From positions 44,755,157 through 44,819,156 of the forward strand of contig CM070873.1 in assembly GCA_036365515.1 (NCBI GenBank): DNA of 64,000 nt, in the 5' to 3' direction. Positions 1-11,869 of this stretch are shown here, piece after piece. Source of the DNA: Torymus aiolomorphi. Lineage: Eukaryota; Arthropoda; Insecta; Hymenoptera; Torymidae. The notes beneath the pieces were generated by a model. That model saw nothing but the letters and a program-made list of their open reading frames with translations, had not been told where the DNA came from and did not search any database. The stretch's first letter is position 1. Each line of letters opens with the position of its first letter. The position numbers were made by a program, and so were the translations under genes.

Positions 1-266
1 TTGTTGTACAAAACCAAATTTTAAATCATCAATACTATTTATGGCTTATATTTTTAGTTTAAATATTTCATAATTCCAAACTTTGTGGATTTTATTTGGA
101 CCAATCAACTAAGACCTTAAGCGAAATGCTAACGTCACCGTCGACCAATCACGGGCTCCTTTAAAACGGACTTGACCAATCGCAAAGGTTTTATTTCGGC
201 TTCACATTTCCGTCATCACTTTTTTAAGAGAGATTCGCAGTCGTGTATAATATAAGATAAAGTACC
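1..266. other. AT-rich sequence, no gene seen
   Basis: I see no exon, RNA gene or clear repeat here. It is ordinary AT-rich sequence leading into the inverted-repeat element that begins at 267. Confidence 0.5.
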
Positions 267-549
267 CAGTGCCGGGACAAACTAAAAATCTGTCTCCATA
301 ACGGGACAGCAAAAAACGCTACCATTACTTATAATTATGAAAAAGAAATTAGTTGATTAGCATTATTTATGCTATTATCTATCTAGTCTAGTTGATATCA
401 TGTTGATTTAAGTATTTGATTTATTATAATGCAGTGGGAAAATTTTGGAGGTTATGTTTAAATGACGGAACCCATGTCCCGACTTGCCTACACCTTCTTT
501 ACCGCATGCCGATAGCGGGACACATTTAAAAGTATATGTCCCGGCATTG
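267..549. mobile_element. Short inverted-repeat element (MITE candidate)
   Basis: The ends are 13-bp inverted repeats: CAGTGCCGGGACA at 267-279 and TGTCCCGGCATTG at 537-549, matching at 12 of 13 positions. Further GGGACA/TGTCCC motifs occur inside (about 303-308, 475-481, 517-522). The interior is AT-rich and non-coding. Ends beginning CA(A/G)TG recall hAT elements, but I find no 8-bp target duplication, so the class is open. The right end abuts a long (TG)n tract. Confidence 0.45.
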
Positions 550-671
<122 letters not shown>

Positions 672-779
672 AATTTTTCAAACATAACGCGAGGGATGAA
701 ATATTCATTTAATGCCTCTGGAAAAACTTCCACGCCTATCAATTCATACATTTACCTTACATTCCTAAAATCGTGTACA

Positions 780-1960
780 GTTCTACGCAACCTCCGACCC
801 TATTCATATACCCCATATATACAACGGTAAGATTCACCTGATCAACCATACATTCACCCCCTGCAAATACTCAAACCGTAGTCTTCCATTAAACCTCACG
901 AGCACATATAGAGCCCCACATATATACAAGCCTCGTAGCATTGTTCTCCCCCTTCCCTCCCAATCCTCCTAACCCCCGCGCCGCTTGCTCGCAGCCATCA
1001 ATCAAATCGCAAAATCAAATTCCAAAATAGCGCGCGATCCACCTGCAAAACCAATTACCATACACACACATACTATACCTCGCATACAATAGTCTCTCTC
1101 AGTCTCTCTCTCTCTCTCTCTCTCTCTGGAACAAATAAACATCTGCATACACACGACTGCGGCGTCTTCCTGCGCGAGCGCGCACGCTGCTCGGTGTATT
1201 ACCATTCTCCCTCGTCTCTCCCGCCGCCGCCTATCTGCGCGCGCCCACCTGCCCGTGAAATTCCATAAATTAGCATGCGCCCGTACTCTAGCGCACTGCG
1301 TGTACATATATATATATAGTGCTAGCTACTATCGGGCGGACTCTATCTCGCACGTAGAGAGAGGAGAGTTCGCGATGGAAATCGAGCGTGTTGTCTGTGC
1401 GGAGGTAGATGGTGGTGGTAGTTCAGGCCGAATGCGATTGTCCTCGTCACGCGCTCGAGCCGATTAGTTAGCTGTATGTACATACCTACAAGACTGTGAG
1501 AAAATGTGTGCGCGTGTTCTTGTTTCTTCTGTGCCACCCCAATATGGCCAGATGAATTTTGTATATATCCGCGTAGGCGGGTAAACATATCTGTATACCT
1601 ATATCGTGCGCGACGATTTGTGCTGAGCAATCATCACGCGGGAAACGTAGTGATATTCGATCTCCGAAAGAGAAAGACGAACTTGCGGTGAGACATGTGC
1701 GTGTTCTCGTTATAAGGAGCGTCGGATGAAATTAGAGGTATAACTAATGATTCTCCTCCTTATTTGTTGCGGGGGGAGAGATGAAACATCTGCGCGCAAA
1801 TCGCACGTGCGTAGAGTAATTGCATTTATTATTAACGGTTAGTATAGGGAGAGGAACGGTTCGATATATAAACGCGAAGTATTAATCAACGGCGGGTATT
1901 TACGGAAAACCGAGCGTAATAATGTGTATGCGCTCTAAATATGAATAATTGAAAAGTCGC
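780..1960. other. Skew island 1 (C-rich left, CpG core, G-rich right)
   Basis: First example of the recurring pattern. 780-1080 is C-rich and G-poor and passes into a (CT)n tract at 1092-1127. 1150-1260 is a CpG-dense core with alternating CG runs. 1340-1960 is G-rich and includes a GGGGGGAGAG run near 1770. No splice-bounded coding exon was found. Frames across it are low-complexity. Confidence 0.55.
1092..1127. repeat. (CT)n microsatellite
   Basis: A run of CT with one AG interruption, on the C-rich side of skew island 1. Confidence 0.9.
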
Positions 1961-2059
1961 TCGCTGGTATGTGTGAATAAGTGAAAAAATCTACTCTTTA
2001 TACTTTAGTGAATATTCACTCATTGAAATATAGTGGAACAAAATTGTCACTGAGTTATA

Positions 2060-2520
2060 CACTGAGCAAAAACTTTTCGAAAAATTATCATACAGTAAAT
2101 TTTACAATACAGAGTACGCGGAGAAAAATAATACAGTAAAAAATTACCATGTCTGGTTGTAAGTGTGGGACAGACTCGAATTACTCAAAATATAAAAAAA
2201 AATGCCATAATTTGGTAAAAATTGCGATTAATTTATGGAAATTTTTCCTACATCGTAAAAATTACTATAAATTTATGGCAATTTTTACCATAAGTTATTG
2301 CAATTTTTTATGCTAATTTTAGTCTGTCTCACTGTTACAATCAGACATGGCAATTTTTACCACAACATTTTTCTTCGTGTATAATAAATTTTTCTATATT
2401 TCTAGCAAAATTTCGTATAAAGTATGGTAATCTTTTGGGTTTTTACAGTCCAGCTTTACGAGACAGTATGGTAATTTTTACAAAACTATTAATAATTTTT
2501 ACTAAACTTTTTTCTCAGTG
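2060..2520. mobile_element. Nested inverted-repeat MITE-like element
   Basis: The outer ends read CACTGAGCAAAAACTTTT (from 2060) and, inverted, AAACTTTTTTCTCAGTG (to 2520). Inside lies a better-preserved inverted repeat with arms of about 55 bp at 2115-2170 and 2325-2381, both containing CATGTCTG and GACAGACT. The rest is built from degenerate TTTTTACCATA units in both orientations. There is no coding potential. It is either one element with sub-terminal repeats or a younger 267-bp MITE inserted in an older one. Confidence 0.6.
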
Positions 2521-2975
2521 TCATAAGTAAGTATTTACTACAAAATCAGTCGATTTTTTTACTTATTTGCACCAATGAGAGCGACTATTCATTTATTTAT
2601 TTTTAGAGAGTATACATCATCGCTTCCGCATAAAAAGGCGTTATCTCAGGATCCGGTTCAAAAAGGCGTTATCTCGCGCAATGATCTTTTTCACTTCAAT
2701 TTACATTTTTTGTTTCATACTTTTAAAAATGACTTGCCATTTAATTTTTACACGTTCAAGATCGTTTATAATAATGAAGCACCCTTTATTTTTGTTAATT
2801 TACTGTGTGTAGGTTTAATTCGCGTAACTTTGGCAATGCACGTGCTTTGCATGCGTTATGAGAGGCAGTTGCGTCCATTAGTATATATTCGCGTAAAGAA
2901 CGTTTTAATCGCCAATGCGTGTATAAAAGTTCGTTTGCCGCTACAATCCCGCTGACTTTTATAACCCTCACGGAT

Positions 2976-3974
2976 ATATCGTCGCGCGGTACGAAGAAAA
3001 GCCAACTTGGAAGTTACAGGCGAAGAAAAGCCAAAAATGCGTCTAAGGCGAAGAAAAGTCAGTTTGCGTCCTCCCAGATGAAGAAAAGTCAGTTCGACTT
3101 GTCTCAGACGAAAAAAGGCCAGTTTGGACAAAAAATCCCAACTGCCGGTATTTCGCGCGAGAAAAAAATTCAATTCTGTTAGCGAAAATACTTTTACGTA
3201 CGCGTATTGATAAATAATGTTGTATTAAGCTTGTAAATTTTAATTATCATAATAAAATTACTCTTAATACTATTAATAAGTGGTACTAGGAGTCTTGAAT
3301 CAATGTACTGACAGTCAGTTCATTGATTCAAGATTCAGTCAGTTCCTGGTTTGTCATTGGCTTTGAACATATGACAAAAGCACTGCAACGCCGTTCATGA
3401 ATTATAAGGTACTTATAACAATCACATTTTTATTGCGCTTTCAGATATATCCAAAAAAGAGCAATGGCTCAGAGCTGCAGACGCGCATGAGTGCAGCCTT
3501 CCAAGCGTTTGACGCAGTAGTGCCGTCGGCTGAGGCTACTGCGTTCAGCGTTCCTAAGAGTTTTTCTGTGTAAGTATAACATAATAAATTTGCAATTACG
3601 CGTACACCATCATTTATGAACGACTTATTGCAATACTTTTGACAAATATTCAGGGACAATGATAACAAAAACTGGAATTATATCAGTACACTGATTTGGG
3701 ATTTCTAGAACCTCATTATTAATATTATCAATAGTAATTGTATTGTGATAATTAAAATTTACAAGCATAATATACAGCATTATTTATTAATACGCGTACG
3801 TGAAAGTATTTTCGCTAACAGAATTGGATTTTTTTTTCTCGCGCGAAATGTCGTCAGTTGCGATTTTTCGTCCAGGGACGGCGCAAACTGGCTTTTCTTC
3901 GCCTTAGACGTGTTTTTGGCTTTTCTTCGCCTGTAACTTCTAAGTTGACTTTTCTTCGTACCGCGCGACGATAT
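2976..3974. mobile_element. Foldback element with repeat-bearing arms
   Basis: Two inverted arms (about 2976-3315 and 3680-3974) flank a unique centre. The outer arm begins ATATCGTCGCGCGGTACG and is made of about five tandem units of 28-30 bp starting GAAGAAAAG(C/T)CA. The inner arm is AT-rich. Arms built of tandem repeats are typical of foldback transposons such as Drosophila FB. The centre holds a smaller hairpin (CTTGAATCAATG to CATTGATTCAAG, 3293-3332) and a GC-richer piece at 3430-3570. No transposase is visible and no clear target duplication was found. Confidence 0.75.
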
Positions 3975-4139
3975 TTGCACAAAATTTCAACACGTCAAAC
4001 AATGGTGTATAAATCAGTTATAACCCGGTCCCTTCAAAATCTAATATCTGCGCTATACATTGATTGCGCGATTTCAATTATAAAGAACGAAAATCAATTT
4101 AGCATGTACATATATATGTATGCATGTCCCCGTGTCGGC

Positions 4140-5180
4140 TAATAACTCTGCAATCAACGGCAAAAATTGAAAAAAGGAGGCGAGCAGCAACAGAGTATAT
4201 AACATAATCAAATCCGTGCGTCAGGCGTAGTCGACAAAACGCCGAGAACACGCGCTGGTAATTTTCCGGTAAAATCTAATCAACGATCAAAGCTTAATTC
4301 TCGCATATATACACACGTACGCGCGTGTACTATATACGCGCGGCCAATCGCCCGCGCTATTTATCCGTCGAACTATCCATCTCCCTTGCTCTCGCTCTCG
4401 TTCTCGCTACACGCTTAATCGGATCTAATGAAGGCATATACTAATCGCGACGCGTAATCAAATCGACTCGCCGGCTTTGACGCTGATGCTGTAGAGAAAG
4501 AGAGAGGGATTTAGTTTCCTCTTTCTCCCTCGCGCGCGTGCGGCAAGTCGTATATAGGCTTTCCCGCGGCCATTCATTCATCCATCTTTTCTCTCTTTCC
4601 TTCTTTTTTTTAAGCCTTTTAAGCAAACGAGAGAGGTCGGCGCTCGTGAATGGGGATTAAGGGCTGAGTCGGGAAAAAGAGCTCGAGGTCCTGCCTTTTT
4701 TTTGCCTTGGGAGGAGGAGGCAGGAGGGCGGCGTTGTAAGGAGAAACTTCGTAACGGGGAATAATTGTGATAAATTGTTTTCTTCGCCGGAGCACGACGC
4801 GGCCGCGGGTGGAGATCGGTTTTGGATTTAATTTTCGTTTGATGTAAGCTGAATGGGATTAAATGCGACTTAAGGGAACATAATTAGCTCGTGTAACGTC
4901 GTTACGCTGTATTGCGCCGTTAGTTCAAACAAATGTTTCATTAGGATATCGTCGTCCTTTGACGGAAGTGAGAACTTTTGTCTTTTGTAGAGAGGTAAAA
5001 GGATTATTGAATAATTTGTGTTTAGAGTAAAGTAAGAGCTGTGTTGGAGATTGATCTATTTTCCAACAATATAGTAAATGAAATTTTTCTTTATTTTATG
5101 TTAGTACAGAACTGTTTATGACACAAAATTAATGCCAACTCTCACACTTTGCTATAACTAACCCATTAACGCTCAAATAA
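4140..5180. other. No gene recognised; CpG- and purine-rich stretch
   Basis: 4300-4640 is CpG-rich with CT and GA runs, and 4620-5050 is G-rich. It resembles a skew island whose C-rich left half was replaced by the foldback element and adjoining AT-rich DNA. No splice-bounded open frame was found. Confidence 0.4.
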
Positions 5181-5182
5181 CA

Positions 5183-5820
5183 CCAATATTTGCTATGATT
5201 TTTAGCTCACAGCTTTCGTGATAAATTCTACACGGAACCAAATTTTCTAGATGTTTTCGGGTCCCCTCTATACAATCCAACCACTTAAAGAAGTAAAAAA
5301 TGTCAATTTTTATGTTTTTTTTTTTTTTTTTGCAAATTTGCATAAGAAATCGCGATTTTTTCTTGATTTTTTTTTTTTTTTTAACTATTGATTTCGTCAA
5401 GAAAATGGCTTTTTCATACTAAAAACCGTTCAAAACGTGTTATAAAATCGTGTACTTGAAAAAAACCCAGGTAGTTTTTTTTAATTTTTTTTTTAATATG
5501 GCGGACTTGCAAAAATGAAAAACTCTTTAATTATTGATCATGGCATACAAGGGTTTTCGGGATCGCTGATTTTTTAATCGATTTTTGTTTTGTTTTTTGA
5601 AAAAAAAACTACCTGAATTTTTTAAGTACATGATCTTTTAACACGTTTTGGACCGTTTTTAGTATGAAAAAGACATTTTTTTCTTTACAAAATCGATAGT
5701 TTTTCAAAACCAAAATCAGGAGAAAACCGTATTAACTCGAATTTATCGCGATTTCATTAAAAATTGTGAGCTCAAAACTCGGCTCAAAGTCACAGCAAAA
5801 ATTTGCAAAAAATACGCAAT
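5183..5820. mobile_element. Inverted-repeat element with poly-A/T-rich arms
   Basis: The strongest arm pair is 5385-5495 and 5597-5705, which share GTTTTTAGTATGAAAAA, CGTTTT and ACTACCTG in opposite orientation. Outer arms also match: TTTAGCTCACAG near 5201 pairs with TTGTGAGCTCAAA near 5765. The loop at 5500-5590 includes ATGGCGGAC and CATGGCATAC. There is no coding capacity. It reads as a decayed long-TIR MITE. Confidence 0.6.
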
Positions 5821-7264
5821 ATTTGCGCGTCTAACCAGCAATCAAAATCAATACTTTGCACTGTACACCTATATAGCATTAACGCCACCCCATCAACGTG
5901 TAGCCAACACATTCCACAGCTCTATCACCTAAATCAAACACCTAAAAGCGCAGCGATAAAGCCCGCCAGCCGAACAAACGCTCTGATTCGCACAATAACC
6001 CCATTGATTTCCCGCGCGCACGCGCGCTCGCGAAGAAGAAAACAATTCCCACCCGCGTGGGATATAAACATTCGCCCGAAGACAATGCAACTCGCGCGGT
6101 AAATTTTCCGTCAGCAGCAGCAGCAGCGGAGCTGCGATGGCAGAGCAAAAAAATCCCACGTATATAAAAGTTCCCCGTCTCATCAATAATTGGACCCGCG
6201 AACAATACCTGCCGATCGATCAGTCGTCGTCGCGCAAAGGTAATGCGAAATTCGCTTTCTCTCTCTCTCGCTGAGAGAAATTCGCAAAGCAAAAAGGTGT
6301 ATATCGGAAAACCTCGTACTCGCGGAAACTGTAGGGAAAAACGTGCGAAAGCATATGTGCTGCCTGCGCACGTGTATATACGTATATACATGACACGTGT
6401 ATAGCTATAACGAAATTCCTGCATGCTGCACGTGTCTGTATTATGCGTGATAACGCGTGAAGAGCGCAACTGTTCTGCCGCGGTGTGCGAGCCCTCTCTT
6501 TTCGCTTTGGATATTTCCTCAATGAAAGGCGCGGAATCTTTTGTGTCGCGCGCGCATCGAGCTGATGGATTGCAGTGGGGAGGAGCAGAAAGAGGAGGAG
6601 GCTTTTACCTTTATTATGGGCCGGCAAGAGAGGGAGTTAGGGTGAGAAGATAGCGCAGCATTTGGTGCGTTTGAATGTTTGTTAACATAGGCCGGAACGA
6701 TTTTATATATAATAGAAAGATAAGGAGATAAAAGGTATATTTCGCGTTTTACGAAAACTACACGGTATCCGCGTCTTTGAACACGTGATTTCCACGCGCT
6801 CGAGTGTACGCAGAGCCGCGCGAAAACGCGAAGTCTAGATATATACGCAACCGCTCGTGGCACTCTCACTTCCGAGGCGTGCTTATTTTCCTCGAGAACA
6901 AAAACAACCATCATCCGCTTTCACCCGCTCCACGCGCTATTTGTCTAAAAAGCCATCACATGGCGATACGCGAACCATAACCGACATAACATTATTATAT
7001 ATATAATACATGAAAAAAGTTGCACACGTATATAATTGCAATTAAAATGTGCGCGCATGCATAATGCGCTACCTACGCACGTACGTGCACACATGTACAC
7101 ATATATATTTAAAACCTTGTAGGCGCGCGCGCGTTTATCCTCACGCCACTTGATAACTGGGGCGCGAGTAATTCGGTCCTGCTTATATATGTATACGCGC
7201 GTGTGGAAAAACCAGAGCGCGTCTCTCGCTTGCGCATGAGCATAGGTATATATAATGCGTACGC

Positions 7265-7307
<43 letters not shown>

Positions 7308-7720
7308 TATGTATATATGTATGTATGTATGCGGTATGCGTGCTGGCAAAGCAGGGCTTCTCGCGTATGTGTAATTAACGTCGTGATCCTTTGAGTGGCC
7401 GTTAGACGCGGAAAGGCTGTCGCGATCGGATGTTAGAGGTAAACGACGACGAGGGCGCGTCGTGTGCGGGCGATGAAAAATGGATGATGGGAGAGACGGA
7501 GAATATGGTGATGGCGTGGGATTGGCGGAAGGTTATATGAACCATTTAGGAAATAGGTTTTACCGTGGAAATCTTGAGGTTTGGTACCTGTGCAGCGCTG
7601 GAAAATTGGTATCCGCTTACTACTACGACCTTAGGCGGGAGTTTTTTTTTTATGCGTAATTTTAAACGGGTCATTTTAGTATGGAGAGCGATGTTGGCGG
7701 GTGTGCAAGCTTTCAATGCG
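5800..7720. other. Skew island 2 (double core)
   Basis: The C-rich side is 5830-5990. Cores lie at 6000-6070 and 6420-6560, and a second CpG-rich zone lies at 6780-7240. The G-rich side is 6560-6660 and again 7380-7700. It contains a (TG)n then (TGTA)n tract at 7267-7332. The 45-codon frame at 6137-6274 is discussed in the findings. No supported gene. Confidence 0.5.
7267..7332. repeat. (TG)n followed by TATG-rich repeat
   Basis: 32 bp of perfect TG pass into ATATATGTATG-type repeats. Confidence 0.9.
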
Positions 7721-7724
7721 GGTA

Positions 7725-8029
7725 CGCACGAGAAAAAGTTTTAAACGCAGTTTATTTTGATTTTTAATATATGTTTTGATGTTCCCTCTTTAATGCATAA
7801 AGTTATAAAAATGTGTAAGGCACTTTTGACCCGAAACGTAATTAAATTCACTAAAAGGTACTGCCAAGCCATGTTTTCAACATTGTAACAATACTCATTC
7901 ATTACTTCCACGAAGATACTCATTTATAATACATTAAATTTTTACGCAGAAAAATTACACAATTATACATACATCCATCATATATGAAACGTTTTCTTTT
8001 ATTTTAATGCACAAAATCCTGATCTTTCA
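7725..8029. other. AT-rich valley, nothing recognised
   Basis: AT-rich separator between islands, with no repeat pair or exon that I could detect. Confidence 0.4.
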
Positions 8030-8650
8030 GAATCTGGGGTGAGATTCCCAAACGTCTTTACGAAGCACCAAACAAAGCCGCTCACTAGCAATCACTCGCA
8101 GCAGATCTACGTACTATCACTATTACACAATCAATATACAAAATCCCTTTTCATTTTCCTCAATAACAGCATCTTCAATCGAACTCTATACATCGACATC
8201 ATCATCCACGAACCACCCTGCAATAAACGAAAAAAACCTCTTCGACAATCCCGCGCCGAAATAGCCTCATGAAGAATTCACGCACGTCCGCGTCAGCCAG
8301 CCACGCGCCGTGCAATTAAACCCGCATTGGCAGGCCGCGCGCAGCCGTAATTAACGAATAATATCCGCAGCGATCGATCGATGAATGCATCGCTACGGCG
8401 GCGGTGGTGGCGGCCTTTTTCACATCAATTGGCCTTTCAATTTTTTAACGAGGAGAGGAGAGGAATCCTCGAGGAGCGCACTTCTGTTGGGCAGAGATAA
8501 GGGGAGATTAATGTTTATTTGACGAACGGGGGATTCGGTAGTGTATTTTCGAGGAGAAGAATCGAGGGCGTTTGTTTAGAGCGCGGGGATGAATTAAGAA
8601 TCAGAGCTTTTCGAATTATGGGTATTATCAGCCAATTACTAAGTAAGAGG
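8030..8650. other. Skew island 3
   Basis: 8040-8270 is markedly C-rich (many CCA, CAC, ATC). The CpG core is at 8280-8400, with CGATCGATCG and GGCGGCGGTGG. 8440-8560 is G-rich with repeated GAGGAGAGGA. No exon was found. Confidence 0.5.
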
Positions 8651-8659
8651 TTAATGATA

Positions 8660-9090
8660 TTTTTTTCTGCAGGAGATGCTCGATCGTCTATTGCTGCAGA
8701 AGTATTTTTGAATTTAAATTCGAACGAGCTTTGAACAATAATTTAATCTTTTAATTTGCATCAACTCAATCAAAGGCTTATACAAGTCTCCTCGTGCAAT
8801 TCAATCAAAGAGATGTATATTTAACTTTTCATTTACCGTATGTGATTCATTAACCTCTTCACGTACATGTCCACATATCTGGACAAAATTTAAATTCTTA
8901 TTGTGACGTTATCTTATGTAATAATAGTAATAAATATCATATGGATTAAATTTCTCAGGTGAACTGCAAATACCAGTTGGTTTTATTCATTAAGAATGTA
9001 TAATTTAATTATTACATACTTAAAAAAACAAATTTGGCAATCTTATTAAAATAAGTCGTACGAGAAGAGGTTAAGTATGATTAGATTTTA
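8660..9090. other. AT-rich valley, nothing recognised
   Basis: There is a polypyrimidine-CAG at 8661-8677 (TTTTTTTCTGCAG), but none of the three frames after it is convincing. No other feature seen. Confidence 0.35.
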
Positions 9091-9770
9091 TCCAACACGC
9101 CGCAACAGAAGAAAACCACTTTCTCTCACTCAATCATCCCTACACATCATCATCTCCGAAAATTTCAACAACTACGTACCCCTCTACTCGTTTTACACGC
9201 TCGTCTCGCAAGAAAAAGCCTCAGCCACAGTGTAGGTGCCGAGTGCACGTTACAAGTGTTTACGCGACCGCATCTTATGAGCGCGCGTACACCACAAAAG
9301 AGTCTCGACGAAGCCCCCTAAAAACTCGGCGCAGTCTCTGCCACTCGAGAATCCATTATTAACCACTCACCTGTGCATCTGCGAGGATGCGGCGCATCAA
9401 GGCCAGGGTGGGGTGTGCTGCGACGTCGTCGACGTCGTCATCGAGGCTAAGCACGTCACTCTCCTTGTTCAGCCGGCTAAGACCACGCAGCGCTGCAAGA
9501 GAGAAGAAGGAGGTTAGTGAGGCATGGGATGATAGCCTTTGCTGATGCGGTGAAGTTTTTGCGCGAGGAGAGAGGAGACGGAGGAATCCATTTGCATATA
9601 GTTTTTTATGGGCACGAGCGATGTGGGCTCCTAAGGTGAAGTTGTAATTTATTTGCGGTCTCCATACTGAAGAGTCTTTTACGGCGGGTCGGGGAATAAA
9701 CCGAAGTGTGGTAGTAGCGGCGGTGGTATACGTACTGTTTATGGGTTTTCCATAGAGCTGTGTCAGCTTT
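9090..9770. other. Skew island 4, containing the orphan exon
   Basis: The C-rich side is 9100-9340, the core 9220-9490, and the G-rich side 9500-9770. This is the only island in which I find a well-supported coding exon. Confidence 0.5.
9371..9492 (-). CDS. Internal coding exon of an unidentified gene
   Basis: On the minus strand a strong acceptor (CTTCTCTCTTGCAG, ending at 9493) and a perfect donor (CACAG/GTGAGTGG, intron from 9370) bound 122 bp. Only one frame is open throughout: two bases complete an upstream codon, then 40 codons end exactly at the donor (phase 2 in, phase 0 out). The other two frames have early stops. The peptide begins LRGLSRLNKESDVLSL, continues with an acidic run DDDVDDV, and ends in a basic-hydrophobic helix-like LMRRILADAQ. 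I do not recognise the family. Codons are G/C-ending, unlike the AT-rich surroundings. The upstream exon should lie to the right and the downstream exon to the left, but I could not find them, so introns are probably long. Confidence 0.7.
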
Positions 9771-9779
9771 GGGACTTTA

Positions 9780-10030
9780 AAAACAGCTAATCGATTGTGA
9801 CATGTCGTCGAGTGTTATTTTTGTTATGATTAATGAAGATTGTCGTATCTTAGCCTTGCATTATTTCTAGCTCGACAGGACAAATAAGATCGCGCTCAAT
9901 CATTTATATATATATATATATATAAGAAACGACACAGATGAAAGTTCACTTATTAAGAATTAAAACTCTGTTTAATAGATGGAAATATCGGTTTTGCTAA
10001 AATTACAAGATAGCGATGAACTATGCTGAC
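9780..10030. other. AT-rich valley with (TA)n
   Basis: A short perfect TA run at about 9906-9925. Nothing else was seen. Confidence 0.5.
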
Positions 10031-10039
10031 GGGTGATTG

Positions 10040-10860
10040 CACAGCAGACCGACCGATTGGCCACAGTTTCCACTCTAACTTTTTGTGGGTCAATATCGAT
10101 CTTCTCAAGATATCCAGAAAAATCCGGTTATTTACTTGCTTCCTTTTCACTCTTCCACGTATTAGCATATACAGACATCCCTCGTAATTGTGATTCAAAA
10201 CCTCCGAAGCCCTTCGTCGGGCCTCACCATCCACTTTTCACCCCACTTGACTAATACCAGCCGCGCCCTAATCACAAACCCCTTCACTACCAATGACTCT
10301 CGCCGTTAGTCACTTAAACTCCCTCTCATTCGGAAAAACGATCGAAGAGGCGAGCAAGAGCTGCAAGATGGCCGACTGGCCGGCATTTCATCTCTCTCTC
10401 TCTCTCTCTATCTCTCTCCCAGTGTAATTGAATCGCCGAGTGCTAGAATGGACGCGTGGGCGTGAGCAACAGAGAGAGAGAGAGAGTCGGACGATCATCG
10501 TGAACCGCGAGATCATTTCCACTCGTGGCTGCTAGTATAGCTGGGTGAATACGTTTAACACGCAAGAGAGAGAGAGAGAGGGAGTGAGTGAGGTCGGCTA
10601 ATGGACGCGCGAGATGATGTTGAATTTCGGAATTGCGGTGCGGATCCAGAGGTAAGGCTGAGAGCAAATGGGATGTGTGGTGGAGTGGGTTATTAATGGC
10701 ATTGTTTCATTGATATTCTTGCTGTATAGTTTGATAATTATGGAAATGAGAGCTGGGTTTCGAATGGTGATTAAAAATTTGAGGTTCGCTGGGTGGAATG
10801 AAGTTGTTCACTGTATGAGTTATGTCTTAAAGGAAACGATCGATAAGTTTTGCTAGAACT
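10040..10860. other. Skew island 5
   Basis: The left side (10190-10360) is C-rich and ends in a (CT)n run at 10391-10421. The right side has (GA)n at 10468-10486 and 10564-10581, then G-rich sequence to 10850. The CT-then-GA mirror around the core is especially clear here. Confidence 0.6.
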
Positions 10861-10929
10861 GTGTGATCCATGTACGAGGCAAGTGTATTGAGTAAATTTG
10901 CACTAAAAGTCAAGCTCTCTCTCTCTTAT

Positions 10930-11720
10930 TATTCAAGACCTCCATGTACATTCCAAACAATTTACACCCGGAAACCAGAAAGATAATCCACAGTCGTGTT
11001 TCACTTGCCTACGCACACCACTCTCACTTTACCGCCATATATAGACCCAATATCCATCCAACAATTCACCAGACAACCACACGAATCCTGCGCACCTCCA
11101 AATCCACTAAATCACTCCACCCCCTCCTCTCTCTCCAGCATCCATCAAATGCCCTTAACCAGCATCACTGCGAGGTAGCCACCCTGAATATTAAAACCCA
11201 GCCCACATACACAGCCAGAGTCCGCAGTCCATTACTCTCCGGGTGATTTATGCCGACGCGGGCCAGAAAACCAAGTGGCCAGCCAGCCGAGCGCGCTACA
11301 CACTCGCTCTCCCATGACCATTAGCTTAAAGCTCAGCGAACCCCGGCCGATTCGTCTTGGCGCGTGCGCGCGCGCGTGGGCGCGGACGGCGATTAAGACG
11401 TTGCGGGCTTACGCTTTAAGAAGCGCGAGTCTTAAATTCGTTATAGAAGAGCCGGTGCTATGCTGGGATTGCGCGCCGGTTTCGGGGAAGCGGAATTGAA
11501 GCCGATTGCGAGATGGATTGTAATGGCTGCGGGTAATTGAATGAAAGTAAAGTGGTGAGGAGGGGGAGGGGAATAATGGATGGGGAGGTTAATTGAATAA
11601 GTGCGGCTTTAATTTCGATTGGGAGAGACTGCTGCTGCTGATGTGCAGAAGATTGCGTGGAATAAATATAGCAGCGGTGCAGGATATTATAAAAAACGCC
11701 AAAGATCAAGGGATATCCGC
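10930..11720. other. Skew island 6
   Basis: 10960-11230 is very C-rich with few G. The core at 11260-11420 includes alternating CG (GTGCGCGCGCGCGTGG near 11363). 11480-11720 is G-rich. No exon was found. Confidence 0.6.
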
Positions 11721-11869
11721 GTGGGGAAGTTAAAACTCGACTTTTCTCCAGAATTTTAATGTTTGGTAGTATAAAAAGTTGTGTATTGTTATATGATCAT
11801 ATCCATAAGTCTTAAGTAATTTTGGCTCAGATAATTTTACGTCCCATCAATACCACCAAAACTATAGAA

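Noticed and set aside
5942..6469. 175-codon minus-strand frame
   Set aside because: It is Arg/Ser/Ala-rich, crosses CpG-dense low-complexity DNA, shows no domain, and overlaps equally long frames in other phases.
8678..8734. Possible plus-strand terminal exon after TTTTTTTCTGCAG
   Set aside because: Three short alternative frames, none with recognisable sequence.
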